Source: JALOLV01 sp046295175 (GTDB lineage: Bacteria; Bacteroidota; Bacteroidia; Cytophagales; Spirosomataceae). From it: a stretch of 64,000 nt of DNA. The position numbers and the translations under genes were made by a program. Each line of letters opens with the position of its first letter. The stretch's first letter is position 1. The stretch spans positions 1 to 64,000 of the forward strand of contig JBKBNY010000015.1 in assembly GCA_046295175.1 (NCBI GenBank), written 5' to 3'. The notes beneath the pieces were generated by a model. It was not told where the DNA came from and searched no databases. It saw only the letters and a list, made by a program, of their open reading frames with translations. This document shows, in pieces, positions 7,667 to 16,462 of the stretch.

Positions 7667-8131
7667 TTATTCGCAGCCTTCTTTGCGGCGGGTATCAACA
7701 ATTCCGATAATTTGCCAACCTTTGTCGGATGTCTTCATGAGTGTAAAAACATTTACTCCGCAATGGTTAAATTTCTCTCCCAAATAAAATTTATAGGGTG
7801 TCCATGCGATAGCCATATCACCATCTATTTTAATATCATAACTAAGCAATCTTTCGTCGAGCATTACGCCACGAGGAGTTGCGATTGATTTTAGCCAAGC
7901 ATCAACGCCATCATTTTGGAGTTTTACGATTCCTTCTTTGGTTTTACCGACCGATTTTAAAAAGCAAGTAGGATGAATTGCCTTACGAGCGATGGTCGAG
8001 TCGTTTTTTCGCATTCCTTCAAAAAGAAGATTAATTGTTGCTTTGATGGCAGCTGGCTCGTCTGTTTGTGCAAAAGATTTGTTTGAAGCAAAGACAGCTA
8101 AGAGAAGAACTACAATAAAATAGCGTTTCAT
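7667..8131 (-). CDS. Secreted NTF2-like (SnoaL/DUF4440) protein
   Basis: A 154-residue protein with a signal peptide (MKRYFIVVLLLAVFASNKSFA). The mature part, starting with AIKATINLLFEGMRKND and ending with GWQIIGIVDTRRKEGCE, has the cone-shaped NTF2-like layout of a helix pair followed by strands. Function in this family is rarely known. A second secreted protein of the same fold is encoded at 21270-21803. Confidence 0.75.
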   Translation of the reverse strand: MKRYFIVVLLLAVFASNKSFAQTDEPAAIKATINLLFEGMRKNDSTIARKAIHPTCFLKSVGKTKEGIVKLQNDGVDAWLKSIATPRGVMLDERLLSYDIKIDGDMAIAWTPYKFYLGEKFNHCGVNVFTLMKTSDKGWQIIGIVDTRRKEGCE

Positions 8132-8343
8132 AATTTAAAATTTAGTTAATGGAAAATACAGTCTAACTGTCGTCCGACCTCTTAATGATTGATGTACAAA
8201 TATGTGTTGTTTGCTGAAATATTTGGTCTGACTACCGTCAAACCTTATTAAGTTCGCTAAATTATTATATTTTATTTTTAAAATGTACAATTTATTAGTT
8301 TTATTTGTCAGACCGAATTACCTTATAAACCTATGATGATATA
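8132..8343. other. Divergent intergenic region with long-range inverted repeat
   Basis: The spacer between divergent genes holds GGTCTGAC at about 8223-8230 and its complement GTCAGACC near 8308-8315, plus a related GTCCGACC closer to the minus-strand gene. They may be operator sites, but no regulator can be assigned. Confidence 0.35.
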
Positions 8344-9672
8344 ATGCAAAAACCACGTTTAACCTTTTCACAGATTATCAATATGAATGTTGGGTTCTTC
8401 GGAATCCAATACAGTTTTGGGCTTCAACAGAGTGCAGTAAATCCGATTTATGATTTTTTGGGGGCAAATCCCGATGAAATTCCGCTTCTAAATTTAGCTG
8501 GCCCAATGACTGGGCTTTTGATTCAACCGATTATCGGGGCGATGTCGGATAAAACATGGTCGCCACGGTTTGGTCGTCGTAAACCTTATTTTTTGATTGG
8601 TGCCATCTTATGTAGTTTGGCGTTGTTTGCGTATCCGTTTAGCAGTACTTTGTGGATGGCCGCTGGGCTTTTGTGGATTTTAGATGTGGGCAATAATACT
8701 GCAATGGAGCCGTATCGTGCTTTCATTGCCGATAAATTAGATGCTTCGCAGCAGGCAACGGGCTTTCAGGCCCAGAGTTTTTTTACTGGTTTAGGACAGA
8801 CGCTCTCTAACCTTTCTATTGCTGTTTTTCCAGCTATTTTTGTAGGTACATTGGGTGCTTTACCCACTTGGGTTTATGCTTCTTTTATTTTAGGAGCAAT
8901 TTGCTCTGTTGCTTCAATTTGGTGGAGTACGAGTCGCACGCCCGAAATCCCACCTACCGAAGAAGAATTAGAAGAAATGCGAAAAACTCCGCTCAATGTT
9001 CTCTCTCCATTTACTGATATTATTTCGGCCATTCGCGATATGCCCAAAGTTATGTGGCAGTTGGGATTGGTTTATCTTTTTCAGTGGTATGCGTTGTTTT
9101 GTTATTGGCAAAATTCATCTAAAAGCGTTGCCCTTTCGGTCTGGAATACCACGCCAAAAGATAATCCAGAATTGTATTCAGAGGCCGTGAGTTGGACAGG
9201 TTGGGTAAATGGTTGGTACAATATCGTGATGTTTTTGGTAGCTTTCGGGTTGGCCGTTTTGGCTAAAAAATACTCAGCAAAATTGGTTCACTTTGCGTGT
9301 TTGGTATTAGCAGGGGTAGGTTTTATAGCTTTTTCGATGGTTTCAAATAAATATTTATTGTTTCCTGCAATTACTGGTTTTGGTATCGGATGGGCAAGTA
9401 TGATGGGGATTCCGTATCTGATTGTCGTGGGGGCGATTCCGAAAGAAAGATACGGCGTTTATATGGGAATAATCAATATGATGATTGTGATTCCGATGTT
9501 GATTCAAACACTAACTTTTGGCTACATACTCAAGAATTTCCTAAACAATGACCCCCGAAACGCTATTACTTTTGCGGGTGTTTTATTAATTATCGCTGCT
9601 GTTGCGACATTATTAATAAAAGCTACAAAGCCTACCGAAGATGTCAAAGTCAATTTCGGTGGCGGACATTAA
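8344..9672 (+). CDS. MFS transporter, SLC45/sugar type
   Basis: A 442-residue membrane protein of 12 predicted segments. It opens with LTFSQIINMNVGFFGIQYSFGLQQ, has the loop 2-3 motif DKTWSPRFGRRKPY and the helix 4 block DVGNNTAMEPYRAFIAD, all typical for the SLC45-like group of MFS carriers that move sucrose or maltose with protons. Substrate here is not visible; neighbours are unrelated. A clear terminator follows. Related sugar loci lie 12-30 kb downstream. Confidence 0.88.
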   Translation: MQKPRLTFSQIINMNVGFFGIQYSFGLQQSAVNPIYDFLGANPDEIPLLNLAGPMTGLLIQPIIGAMSDKTWSPRFGRRKPYFLIGAILCSLALFAYPFSSTLWMAAGLLWILDVGNNTAMEPYRAFIADKLDASQQATGFQAQSFFTGLGQTLSNLSIAVFPAIFVGTLGALPTWVYASFILGAICSVASIWWSTSRTPEIPPTEEELEEMRKTPLNVLSPFTDIISAIRDMPKVMWQLGLVYLFQWYALFCYWQNSSKSVALSVWNTTPKDNPELYSEAVSWTGWVNGWYNIVMFLVAFGLAVLAKKYSAKLVHFACLVLAGVGFIAFSMVSNKYLLFPAITGFGIGWASMMGIPYLIVVGAIPKERYGVYMGIINMMIVIPMLIQTLTFGYILKNFLNNDPRNAITFAGVLLIIAAVATLLIKATKPTEDVKVNFGGGH

Positions 9673-9697
9673 TATGATGAAATGATGACTCTTATCC

Positions 9698-9730
9698 AAA
9701 AGGTTCGATGCTTTAAATCGAACCTTTTTT
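9698..9730 (+). terminator. Terminator of the MFS gene
   Basis: Arms AAAGGTTCGAT and ATCGAACCTTT close around a short loop, followed by T residues ending at 9730. The T-run overlaps the -33 box of the next promoter. Confidence 0.85.
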
Positions 9731-9759
9731 GTTACCCAAATCTAAATTGACTATCTTTG
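9728..9759 (+). promoter_or_regulatory. Promoter of comA
   Basis: TTTG (9728-9731), 20-bp gap, TATCTTTG (9752-9759): a near-ideal Bacteroidota promoter, 65 bp before the start codon. Confidence 0.75.
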
Positions 9760-9824
9760 CAGGCAAAGCATTTCATTGATATTGTTTTTGAAAACACTTA
9801 CAAATTAGAAACTTAGGTTATTTC

Positions 9825-10649
9825 ATGAATTATAATCTTTCTCAATTACCCAAAAGAAACCAAAAACCACGTGAAGCAGGATTAACGATGGTGATGGATA
9901 AAGGGCTTAGTGTCAGAGAAGTTGAAGATTTTTTGTCTATCTCTGCACCTCACATTGATATTGTAAAACTCGGGTGGGCAACCTCTTTTGTAACGCCTAA
10001 TCTCAAAGAGAAATTACGAGTTTATAAAGATGCCAACATACCAGTTTATTTTGGCGGAACACTCCTCGAAGCATTTATCGTAAGAGACCAATTTGAAGAT
10101 TATTTGAGGGTTTTGGATGAATTTAATCTTGAACATGCCGAAGTTTCGGATGGCTCGATTGAGATTCCGCACGATTTAAAATGCGAATACATCAGTAAAT
10201 TATCGAAAAGAGTAAAGGTACTTTCGGAGGTAGGTTCTAAAGATGCTGAGAAAATCTTTGCCCCCTATAAGTGGATTGAGATGATGCAAGCCGAGCTTAA
10301 TGCAGGTGCTTGGAAGGTTATCGGCGAAGCTCGTGAGGGCGGAAACGTCGGTCTTTTCCGTAGCAGTGGCGAAGTTCGTCAAGGTCTCGTAGATGAGATT
10401 ATCCATGCTATTCCGGTCGAAAATATCATTTGGGAAGCTCCTCAAAAATCACAACAAGTGTACTTTGTCAAGCTGGTTGGTACTAACGTAAACCTCGGAA
10501 ACATTGCTCCGCATGAGGTTATTCCGCTCGAAACCATCCGTTTAGGTCTTCGTGGCGATACTTTTGCTACATTCTTGCCCGATAAAACCAAGAAAAAATA
10601 TAAACTTGGTAAATACAGTGGCGACCGCCGTATTTTGCAAGAGGAATAA
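9825..10649 (+). CDS. comA: Phosphosulfolactate synthase (ComA family)
   Basis: ComA joins sulfite to phosphoenolpyruvate giving phosphosulfolactate, first known from coenzyme M synthesis. This 274-residue TIM-barrel protein shows REAGLTMVMDKGLS near the start, VKLGWATSFV, YFGGTLLEAF, HAEVSDGSIEIP, IGEAREGGNVGLF and the closing LGLRGDTF. In bacteria without coenzyme M, ComA homologs are taken to serve sulfolactate or, in gliding Bacteroidota, possibly sulfonolipid supply; that link is inference. It has its own promoter and stands alone. Confidence 0.9.
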   Translation: MNYNLSQLPKRNQKPREAGLTMVMDKGLSVREVEDFLSISAPHIDIVKLGWATSFVTPNLKEKLRVYKDANIPVYFGGTLLEAFIVRDQFEDYLRVLDEFNLEHAEVSDGSIEIPHDLKCEYISKLSKRVKVLSEVGSKDAEKIFAPYKWIEMMQAELNAGAWKVIGEAREGGNVGLFRSSGEVRQGLVDEIIHAIPVENIIWEAPQKSQQVYFVKLVGTNVNLGNIAPHEVIPLETIRLGLRGDTFATFLPDKTKKKYKLGKYSGDRRILQEE

Positions 10650-10746
10650 TATAAATTGTCATTCGTTCAACGTCATTCTATAGTCATTCATTGTTGAATC
10701 ACTACCGATTGACAATCAAATGACCACTAAATGACTTTACAATTAA

Positions 10747-11391
10747 ATGGAAATCATACAATTCATTTTAGATTTATTAAAAAATCCGTTAGATACACTA
10801 AGCACGTTTCTTAATAACTACGAATCACTGACTTACGGATTGCTTTTTCTTATCATTTTCGTAGAAACTGGACTAATTGTTATGCCACTATTGCCAGGCG
10901 ATTCGTTGCTTTTTGCGGTGGGTTTGTTGGCATCAACAACTGGTAAATTGGATGTTTCGTTTGTGATTCCGTTGTTGATTTTTGCCGCACTTTTGGGCGA
11001 TAATGTCAATTATTTTGTTGGGAGTAAATTCTCCGAATTCATCAAATCGAGAGATAAAATACTTTTTCTCAAGCGAGAATACATCACCCAAACCGAAGAA
11101 TATTATAATAAATATGGCGGCAGAACGGTCATTTTAGCTCGATTTATCCCAATTGTTCGTACGATTGCCCCTTTTGTGGCAGGTGCTGGCAGTATGAAAT
11201 ACCGAACTTACATTACATTTTGTATCGTCGGGGCAATCATTTGGGTTACAACCATTACGCTATTGGGCTATTTCTTAGGCTCAAATGATTGGGTAAAGGC
11301 AAATTTTGAGAAGGTTGTTCTCGGAATCGTTTTTGTTTCGGTTTTGCCGATGATAATCAAGCTGATACAAGTCAAATTTTTAAAGAAATAA
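10747..11391 (+). CDS. DedA family membrane protein
   Basis: A 214-residue membrane protein of the DedA (VTT domain) family, now known for polyprenyl-phosphate or lipid transport. Visible: ESLTYGLLFLIIFVETGLIVMPLLPGDSLLF with the conserved acid and PG, GDNVNYFVG, GGRTVILARFIPIVRTIAPFVAG with the conserved arginines, and a final hydrophobic segment. No partner gene is apparent. Confidence 0.9.
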   Translation: MEIIQFILDLLKNPLDTLSTFLNNYESLTYGLLFLIIFVETGLIVMPLLPGDSLLFAVGLLASTTGKLDVSFVIPLLIFAALLGDNVNYFVGSKFSEFIKSRDKILFLKREYITQTEEYYNKYGGRTVILARFIPIVRTIAPFVAGAGSMKYRTYITFCIVGAIIWVTTITLLGYFLGSNDWVKANFEKVVLGIVFVSVLPMIIKLIQVKFLKK

Positions 11392-11395
11392 TTTT

Positions 11396-11457
11396 AACCC
11401 TTTCAGGGGTTTGCTTTCTGGAGTATAGAACTCTAATGGCAAACCCCTGAAAGGGTT
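11396..11457. repeat. Intergenic inverted repeat (19-bp arms)
   Basis: Left arm 11396-11414 starting AACCCTTTCAGGGG and its exact complement at 11439-11457 enclose 24 nt. It fills the gap between dedA and aroE, with the right arm ending 10 bp before the aroE ATG. There is no terminal T-run, so it looks like a dispersed palindromic element. Confidence 0.85.
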
Positions 11458-11466
11458 TAGCTTAAT

Positions 11467-12228
11467 ATGAATTTATTTGGTCTCATCGGTTATCCGCTAA
11501 CTCATTCATTTTCAAAGGGTTATTTTACTGAGAAATTCCAAAAATTGGGTTTGTCGGATACCCACGCTTACGAAAAATTCGAGATTCAAGACATTCAGCA
11601 ATTTGCCGATTTAATTAAAAATAATCCTGATTTAAAGGGACTAAATGTAACGATTCCGCACAAGCAGAATGTCATTCAGTTTATGGATGAAATCGAGCCA
11701 TCGGCAGCAAAAATTGGTGCTGTAAATGTGGTTAAATTTCTGAAAGACGGAAAACTGAGAGGTTATAATTCGGATTATTACGGCTTTAAAAATTCTCTTG
11801 AAGAATGGTTTGGAAACTCTGACAGGGCTTCAAGCCCTGTCAGAGTTAAGGCACTTGTTTTAGGTGATGGTGGAGCTGCAAAGGCTATTAAAGTAGCTTT
11901 AGAAGATTTAGAAATTGAGTTTAAAGTTGTGGCTCGCCGCCGAATCACCGAAGAGACGATTCTTTTTGAAGAATTGACCGAAGAAATTATCAAAACACAT
12001 CAATTAGTCGTCAATACTACGCCGCTTGGTACATTTCCGAAAGTAGATGAATGTCCTGAAATTCCGTATCAATTCCTGACCGAGAATCATTTTCTTTACG
12101 ATTTAATATATAATCCTGCCGAGACACTTTTTATGAAAAAAGGCTTAGAAAAAGGGGCAAAAGTGATGAATGGACTAAGAATGCTGCACTTACAAGCCGA
12201 AAAATCTTGGGAGATTTGGAATGAGTAA
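11467..12228 (+). CDS. aroE: Shikimate dehydrogenase
   Basis: Reduces 3-dehydroshikimate to shikimate with NADPH in aromatic amino acid synthesis. The 253-residue protein has the substrate part GYPLTHSFSKGYF (7-19) and GLNVTIPHKQNV with its catalytic lysine, the nucleotide loop GDGGAAKA (~135-142), and NTTPLGTFP. Residues ~117-127 (NSDRASSPVRV) are coded by a perfect 33-bp palindrome that sits in the linker just before the Rossmann domain, an in-frame insertion the enzyme seems to tolerate. The gene lies between two palindromic repeats and a downstream terminator shared with the convergent gene. Confidence 0.95.
   Translation: MNLFGLIGYPLTHSFSKGYFTEKFQKLGLSDTHAYEKFEIQDIQQFADLIKNNPDLKGLNVTIPHKQNVIQFMDEIEPSAAKIGAVNVVKFLKDGKLRGYNSDYYGFKNSLEEWFGNSDRASSPVRVKALVLGDGGAAKAIKVALEDLEIEFKVVARRRITEETILFEELTEEIIKTHQLVVNTTPLGTFPKVDECPEIPYQFLTENHFLYDLIYNPAETLFMKKGLEKGAKVMNGLRMLHLQAEKSWEIWNE
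11815..11847. repeat. 33-bp perfect palindrome inside aroE
   Basis: Arms of 16 bp (11815-11830 and 11832-11847), core CTGACAGGGCTT, around one central C. Its length is exactly 11 codons, so the aroE frame is kept. Confidence 0.95.
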
Positions 12229-12233
12229 TTTAT

Positions 12234-12273
12234 AAAAATGGGACACTTTTGATTGAGAAAGCGTCCCATTTTT
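12234..12273. terminator. Bidirectional terminator between aroE and lipoprotein gene
   Basis: ATGGGAC and GTCCCAT arms with A-run on the left and T-run on the right can end transcripts of both convergent genes. Confidence 0.8.
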
Positions 12274-12277
12274 CGTT

Positions 12278-12892
12278 TTATACTTGCTGGATAAATTCTA
12301 ACGCTTCTTTTTGTACTTTAATCTGTCTTTTCAGTTTCTCTTTTTCAGCAGGATTTTGCTCCCGATTAAGTTTTTCTTCGAGTTTTGCGATGCTATCTTT
12401 AAATCTATTAATTGCAATTTCTTGTTTTATCAATAACGAAACAAACAACTTTTTGTACTCATTTTGAGTGATTTTTGGCTTTATTTCGGCCAAAATCTGC
12501 TTTTGTCGCTGTAAATTAGTTCCGTCTTCGATTGCCAAAGTAAAATATTTCAGAAAACGTTTTTTGTCTTTTTCATTATCAAAATTTTTTAAATCAAATC
12601 GCCCGATTAATAGAGCGGATGCAAGTCCTTTATAGTTTCTAAGGTACGGCGAATCTTTGTTTTGCTCACAAAAATTCAAGAAAGCATTTTCGGCTTCTTC
12701 AAACGAATTGTAGTTATTGATAAACCTTCGTTCTGAGAAATTGATGTTTCCTTTTTGGAAGAAATCAACCATTTCGTCAATCTTTTTACTATGCGAGACG
12801 ATTGCTTGCTTTGGGGATTCTTGGCTTTGTTTACACGAGATTGAGGTGAATCCTAAAAATAGGATTGAAGCGGAGATAATTACTTTTTTCAT
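12278..12892 (-). CDS. Hypothetical lipoprotein
   Basis: A 204-residue protein with a lipoprotein leader, MKKVIISASILFLGFTSISC, the Cys being lipidated. The mature part is rich in Lys and Glu and largely helical; the last third (from ~155) looks like a coiled coil (FKDSIAKLEEKLNREQ...). I recognise no family. It faces aroE and is transcribed away from the ferredoxin gene. Confidence 0.7.
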   Translation of the reverse strand: MKKVIISASILFLGFTSISCKQSQESPKQAIVSHSKKIDEMVDFFQKGNINFSERRFINNYNSFEEAENAFLNFCEQNKDSPYLRNYKGLASALLIGRFDLKNFDNEKDKKRFLKYFTLAIEDGTNLQRQKQILAEIKPKITQNEYKKLFVSLLIKQEIAINRFKDSIAKLEEKLNREQNPAEKEKLKRQIKVQKEALEFIQQV

Positions 12893-13020
12893 TTAGTTGA
12901 ACTTTTTTAACGTGAATAATAGTATGAAGCAAATTTATCTCGAAAAAACATAGATTCAAAGAAAATACTACCTTTTGTTTAAGTATTTTTGTGACTTGAT
13001 TCGTAAACAATAAATAAAAA

Positions 13021-13326
13021 ATGAAATACAAAAAGCACGTATTTATTTGTACAAATGATAAAGAAGCACCTAAAAAGTGCTGTGGAAGCGACAGAGGAAT
13101 GGTCTTGGTCGATGCCTTCAAAGAAGGTTTGAAAAACCGTGGATTGAATGTCGAAATCAGAGCCCAAAAAGCGGGTTGTTTGGATGTTTGTGCATTCGGG
13201 CCATCGATGGTAGTGTATCCAGAAGGTATTTTCTATGGAAACGTTCAACCAAGCGATGTAGAAGAAATCATCGAAAGCCATTTGGTAAACAATGAGCCAG
13301 TTGAGCGTTTGGTTCTGAAATTTTGA
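13021..13326 (+). CDS. Thioredoxin-like [2Fe-2S] ferredoxin
   Basis: A 101-residue protein of the thioredoxin-fold ferredoxin family. Cluster ligand candidates are C10 (FICTN), C20 or C21 (KKCCG), C53 and C57 (GCLDVCAFGP), followed by VVYPEG and WYxNV-like FYGNVQPSDV. It carries electrons to an unknown partner. Only 3 bp separate it from the YjjG-type phosphatase, so the two are co-transcribed. Confidence 0.88.
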   Translation: MKYKKHVFICTNDKEAPKKCCGSDRGMVLVDAFKEGLKNRGLNVEIRAQKAGCLDVCAFGPSMVVYPEGIFYGNVQPSDVEEIIESHLVNNEPVERLVLKF

Positions 13327-13329
13327 TTT

Positions 13330-14022
13330 ATGAAATACACCCATCTTTTTTTCGACCTCGACCATACGCTTTGGGATTTTGAACGTAATTCGGCCGAATC
13401 TCTTGCCGAACTATACGAAAATCACAAACTCAAATCGTACGGGGTCGAATATTTTGAAGATTTCAGGAGTACTTTTTCACAGATAAATCATAAATATTGG
13501 AATCTTCTTGATAAAAATTTAATTACGCACGACGAACTCCGCCGTCGTCGTTTTGCCGACACACTTAATGCTCTTGGTATCGAAGCAGATGATGCGTTTG
13601 GTTTGAAATTGAACGAAGAATTTCTTCAACTTTTGCCACATAAACCTCATTTGATTGACGGAACGCTCGAAATTCTTGACTATTTAGCTCCAAAATACGA
13701 TTTGCACATCATTAGTAACGGCTGGCTCGATATTCAATTTAATAAAATGAATAGCTCGAAGATTACACACTATTTTGGTGAAGTAATTACCAACGAAAGA
13801 GCCAATGCACGCAAACCAGACCCTAAGATTTTTGAGTATGCGGTAGGTATCACGAATGCTTCGCTGGGTAATAGTTTGATGATTGGTGATAATTACGAAG
13901 CAGATGTTCTGGGTGCGAAGTCAGTTGGGATGGATTCGGTTTATTTTAATCCAGAAGTAATTGAATCGACCGAAGCAAACTATACGATTAATCATCTACT
14001 CGAATTGAAAAATATCTTGTAA
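13330..14022 (+). CDS. yjjG: YjjG-type HAD nucleotidase
   Basis: A 230-residue HAD hydrolase matching the YjjG group, which removes phosphate from non-canonical pyrimidine nucleotides. Motif I is FFDLDHTLWDF (8-18) with nucleophile D10 and D12; motif II ISN (~137), the lysine in ARKPDPKIF, and motif IV MIGDNYEADVLGA follow. The helical cap lies at ~20-90. It is the second gene of a pair with the ferredoxin. Confidence 0.9.
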   Translation: MKYTHLFFDLDHTLWDFERNSAESLAELYENHKLKSYGVEYFEDFRSTFSQINHKYWNLLDKNLITHDELRRRRFADTLNALGIEADDAFGLKLNEEFLQLLPHKPHLIDGTLEILDYLAPKYDLHIISNGWLDIQFNKMNSSKITHYFGEVITNERANARKPDPKIFEYAVGITNASLGNSLMIGDNYEADVLGAKSVGMDSVYFNPEVIESTEANYTINHLLELKNIL

Positions 14023-14046
14023 ATCAGCTAAATATTGCTATTTTTG
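14017..14046 (+). promoter_or_regulatory. Promoter of the Uma2 gene
   Basis: TTG (14017-14019), a 19-bp gap and TATTTTTG (14039-14046), 21 bp before ATG 14068. It begins within the last codons of yjjG. Confidence 0.6.
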
Positions 14047-14067
14047 GATTATCTAACAGAATGAGAT

Positions 14068-14685
14068 ATGCACGTTGTAGTAGATAAAATTCGGAAAAAA
14101 CGCTCAAAAGTGCCTTTAGAAAGATTGGTTTATGAAATCATGGATGGTAAACCTCTCTATTACAAAGGCTACAAAGAGGTTTTAGTTGGCAAAAAAACAC
14201 CAGAAGAAGTTATGTCTTGCTCGGATTTACAGGGGGTAATTATTTCTATCCTTAATGGAATAATCTTTAATCAGCTAAATCGTAAAAAGTATTTATTAGC
14301 TACAAACGAAGCCGGTATTCATCTCTCAAAGGGTGATAATTTAGGTATGGATGTATCAATTTTTGAGAAATCGAAAATTCCACACTTAAAAGGTAAATAT
14401 TTTGATATTGCACCAAAAATTATCATCGAAGTTGATATAAAAGTAGATATAGATTTAGTCGAATTTCCGGCTGGAGAAATGGATTATTTGTTAGATAAAT
14501 CTCAAAAACTGCTCAATTTTGGAGTTGAGAAGGTGATTTGGCTTACTACAAAATCTAAAAAAACATTTCTGGCTACCAATCAAGGTGCATGGCAGATTGT
14601 AGATTGGGATTATGATATTGAGGTAATGGAAGGAGTAAACATCAATATTAAAAAGATTTTAGAAGAAGAAGAAATCAGTTATTAA
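14068..14685 (+). CDS. Uma2 (DUF820) family putative endonuclease
   Basis: A 205-residue protein of the Uma2 family, a PD-(D/E)XK-fold group of unknown substrate common in Cyanobacteria and Bacteroidota. Fold marks: LGMDVSIFEKSKIP (~92-105) with the conserved Asp, then APKIIIEVDIKVD (~114-126) with the E-x-D/K strand. It has its own promoter and terminator. Confidence 0.8.
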   Translation: MHVVVDKIRKKRSKVPLERLVYEIMDGKPLYYKGYKEVLVGKKTPEEVMSCSDLQGVIISILNGIIFNQLNRKKYLLATNEAGIHLSKGDNLGMDVSIFEKSKIPHLKGKYFDIAPKIIIEVDIKVDIDLVEFPAGEMDYLLDKSQKLLNFGVEKVIWLTTKSKKTFLATNQGAWQIVDWDYDIEVMEGVNINIKKILEEEEISY

Positions 14686-14691
14686 ACATAC

Positions 14692-14728
14692 AAATCGTGA
14701 CACGCTTAGCGTGCCACGATTTGCTATT
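14692..14728. terminator. Bidirectional terminator between Uma2 gene and ssb
   Basis: AAATCGTG-a-CACGC and GCGTG-c-CACGATTT pair around TTA, followed by a short T stretch. It ends both convergent genes; the ssb stop is at 14730. Confidence 0.75.
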
Positions 14729-14729
14729 T

Positions 14730-15194
14730 TTAGAACGGTAAATCATCGTCGCCGCCACCAGTTGCAAACTCAGGTGCTGGGGCCGAAGCAGGTCCAGAGG
14801 CTTTCGGAGCCGATGGAGCAGAGTAAGCAGGTGCCGAATCGCCACCGCCCGAGTTTCCGCCACCACGACTACCAAGTAGCTGCATTCCGTTTGCACGAAT
14901 CTTAGTAGTATATCTTTCTTGTCCGCTTTGGTCGGTCCATTTTTCTGTGCGGATTCTGCCCTCTACATAAACAGCATCACCTTTCTTGAGATACTGCTCT
15001 GCGATACCTGCCAAGCTGTCCCAAAGTTCGATACGATGCCACTCAGTATTCTCTACTCGTTCACCGCTTTTATTGGTATATGCTTCTGATGTTGCGATAC
15101 TAAAACTCGCAACTTTTCCACCACTCGGAAGTGTTCTGATTTCGGGGTCATTGCCAAGATTCCCGATGAGCATTACTTTGTTTAAACTTGCCAT
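14730..15194 (-). CDS. ssb: Single-stranded DNA-binding protein
   Basis: A 154-residue SSB. The OB fold covers residues ~3-108: NKVMLIGNLGNDPEIR, VASFSIATSE, TEWHRIELWD, YVEGRIRTEKW. A Gly/Ser/Ala-rich tail leads to the acidic tip DDDLPF that binds replication and repair partners. It follows mutY on the same strand with a 74-bp gap. Confidence 0.96.
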   Translation of the reverse strand: MASLNKVMLIGNLGNDPEIRTLPSGGKVASFSIATSEAYTNKSGERVENTEWHRIELWDSLAGIAEQYLKKGDAVYVEGRIRTEKWTDQSGQERYTTKIRANGMQLLGSRGGGNSGGGDSAPAYSAPSAPKASGPASAPAPEFATGGGDDDLPF

Positions 15195-15268
15195 TTTGGA
15201 GCGTATTTTTAAGTTTTATGGAGTTGTTATCCATACAAATATACGTAAAACCGATAATTTAGTAACAG

Positions 15269-16324
15269 CTAAAAGTGATATTTTTTTAAATATTTTTCGA
15301 TTAAAATCGGTTTCGGAAGTTTATCAATTTCATTGATATTATACCATTCGTAGCCCTCAATTTTTTTGGGCTGGGTGTCTAATTTGAGGTGCCAAAACTT
15401 AGCTTTGATTCGTTGATGGGTCAAAATATGGGTAAATTCCTCCGACTCATTTGCGATAGTTGACTGCTTCAGAATACCGCTTAAAACTTCATCCTCGACC
15501 TCATCAAAATCCAGTAATTTTTGGTCATCTTCAACCAAATAAAAATCATTCAATCCACCCCAAATATCTTTAATGTCTCGCTGACGCATCAGTATTTTGT
15601 CATCGTATTCGAGTACATAATAATTGAAGAATCGCTCTCGTACTTTTACCTTTTTAGATTTGATGGGTAGGGTTGCCTGCCGACCGGTTGCATTCGCTTC
15701 ACATTCGTAGTGAAAAATACAAAACATACACTGCGGGTTTGCTGGTATGCAGTGCGTAGCCCCAAATTCCATGATGGCTTGGTTGAAAGTATCTGGGTGT
15801 TTTTCGGAGATTAGTTGATTGGCTAATTCTCCGAATACTTTTTTGGCTTCGTTGCTCGCAATATCGGTCTCGATACCGAAAACCCTTGCCAAAACCCGAT
15901 AAACATTGCCATCTACCACGGCAACTTTCTCTTTAAAAGCAAAAGAAGCAATTGCAGCGGCAGTGTATGGACCAATTCCTTTGAGTTTGATTAGTTCAGC
16001 ATAAGAATTCGGAAATACTCCATTATATTGATTGGCAATAAGTTTTGCAGTGGCGTGCATGTTTCTGGCTCTCGAATAATACCCCAAACCTTGCCAAAGC
16101 CTCAAGACTTCCTGCTCGGGGGCATCGGCCAACGAAATGACATCGGGGTAGTTTTCCACAAATTTTTCATAATAGGGTAGGCCTTGTGCTACACGAGTTT
16201 GCTGGAGGATAACTTCCGATAGCCAAATTTTATATGGGTCTTTAGTATTTCGCCAAGGTAAATCTCTTTTGTTTGATTGATACCAGCCAATAATTTTTTG
16301 TTCAAATAAGTTTTGGGTTATCAT
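15269..16324 (-). CDS. mutY: A/G-specific adenine DNA glycosylase
   Basis: Removes adenine paired with 8-oxoguanine. The 351-residue protein has the catalytic Glu in WLSEVILQQTRV (~34-45), the helix-hairpin-helix LKGIGPYTAAAI with the catalytic Asp in VVDGNVYRVLARVFG, the [4Fe-4S] cluster C-x6-C-x2-C-x5-C (CIPANPQCMFCIFHYEC), and a C-terminal NUDIX-like domain for 8-oxoG recognition. It is divergent from the HU gene. Confidence 0.96.
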   Translation of the reverse strand: MITQNLFEQKIIGWYQSNKRDLPWRNTKDPYKIWLSEVILQQTRVAQGLPYYEKFVENYPDVISLADAPEQEVLRLWQGLGYYSRARNMHATAKLIANQYNGVFPNSYAELIKLKGIGPYTAAAIASFAFKEKVAVVDGNVYRVLARVFGIETDIASNEAKKVFGELANQLISEKHPDTFNQAIMEFGATHCIPANPQCMFCIFHYECEANATGRQATLPIKSKKVKVRERFFNYYVLEYDDKILMRQRDIKDIWGGLNDFYLVEDDQKLLDFDEVEDEVLSGILKQSTIANESEEFTHILTHQRIKAKFWHLKLDTQPKKIEGYEWYNINEIDKLPKPILIEKYLKKYHF

Positions 16325-16462
16325 TCGGGGCTACAAAAAATGAATGTTTACAAATGCCATTTGCATAAATAAATAAAATTTATTATCAGCCGCAAAATTC
16401 AAAGCTAATTTTGCTAACTCATTAATAATTAAGCAATTATGAAAAAAAAACTTTGAATAAAG

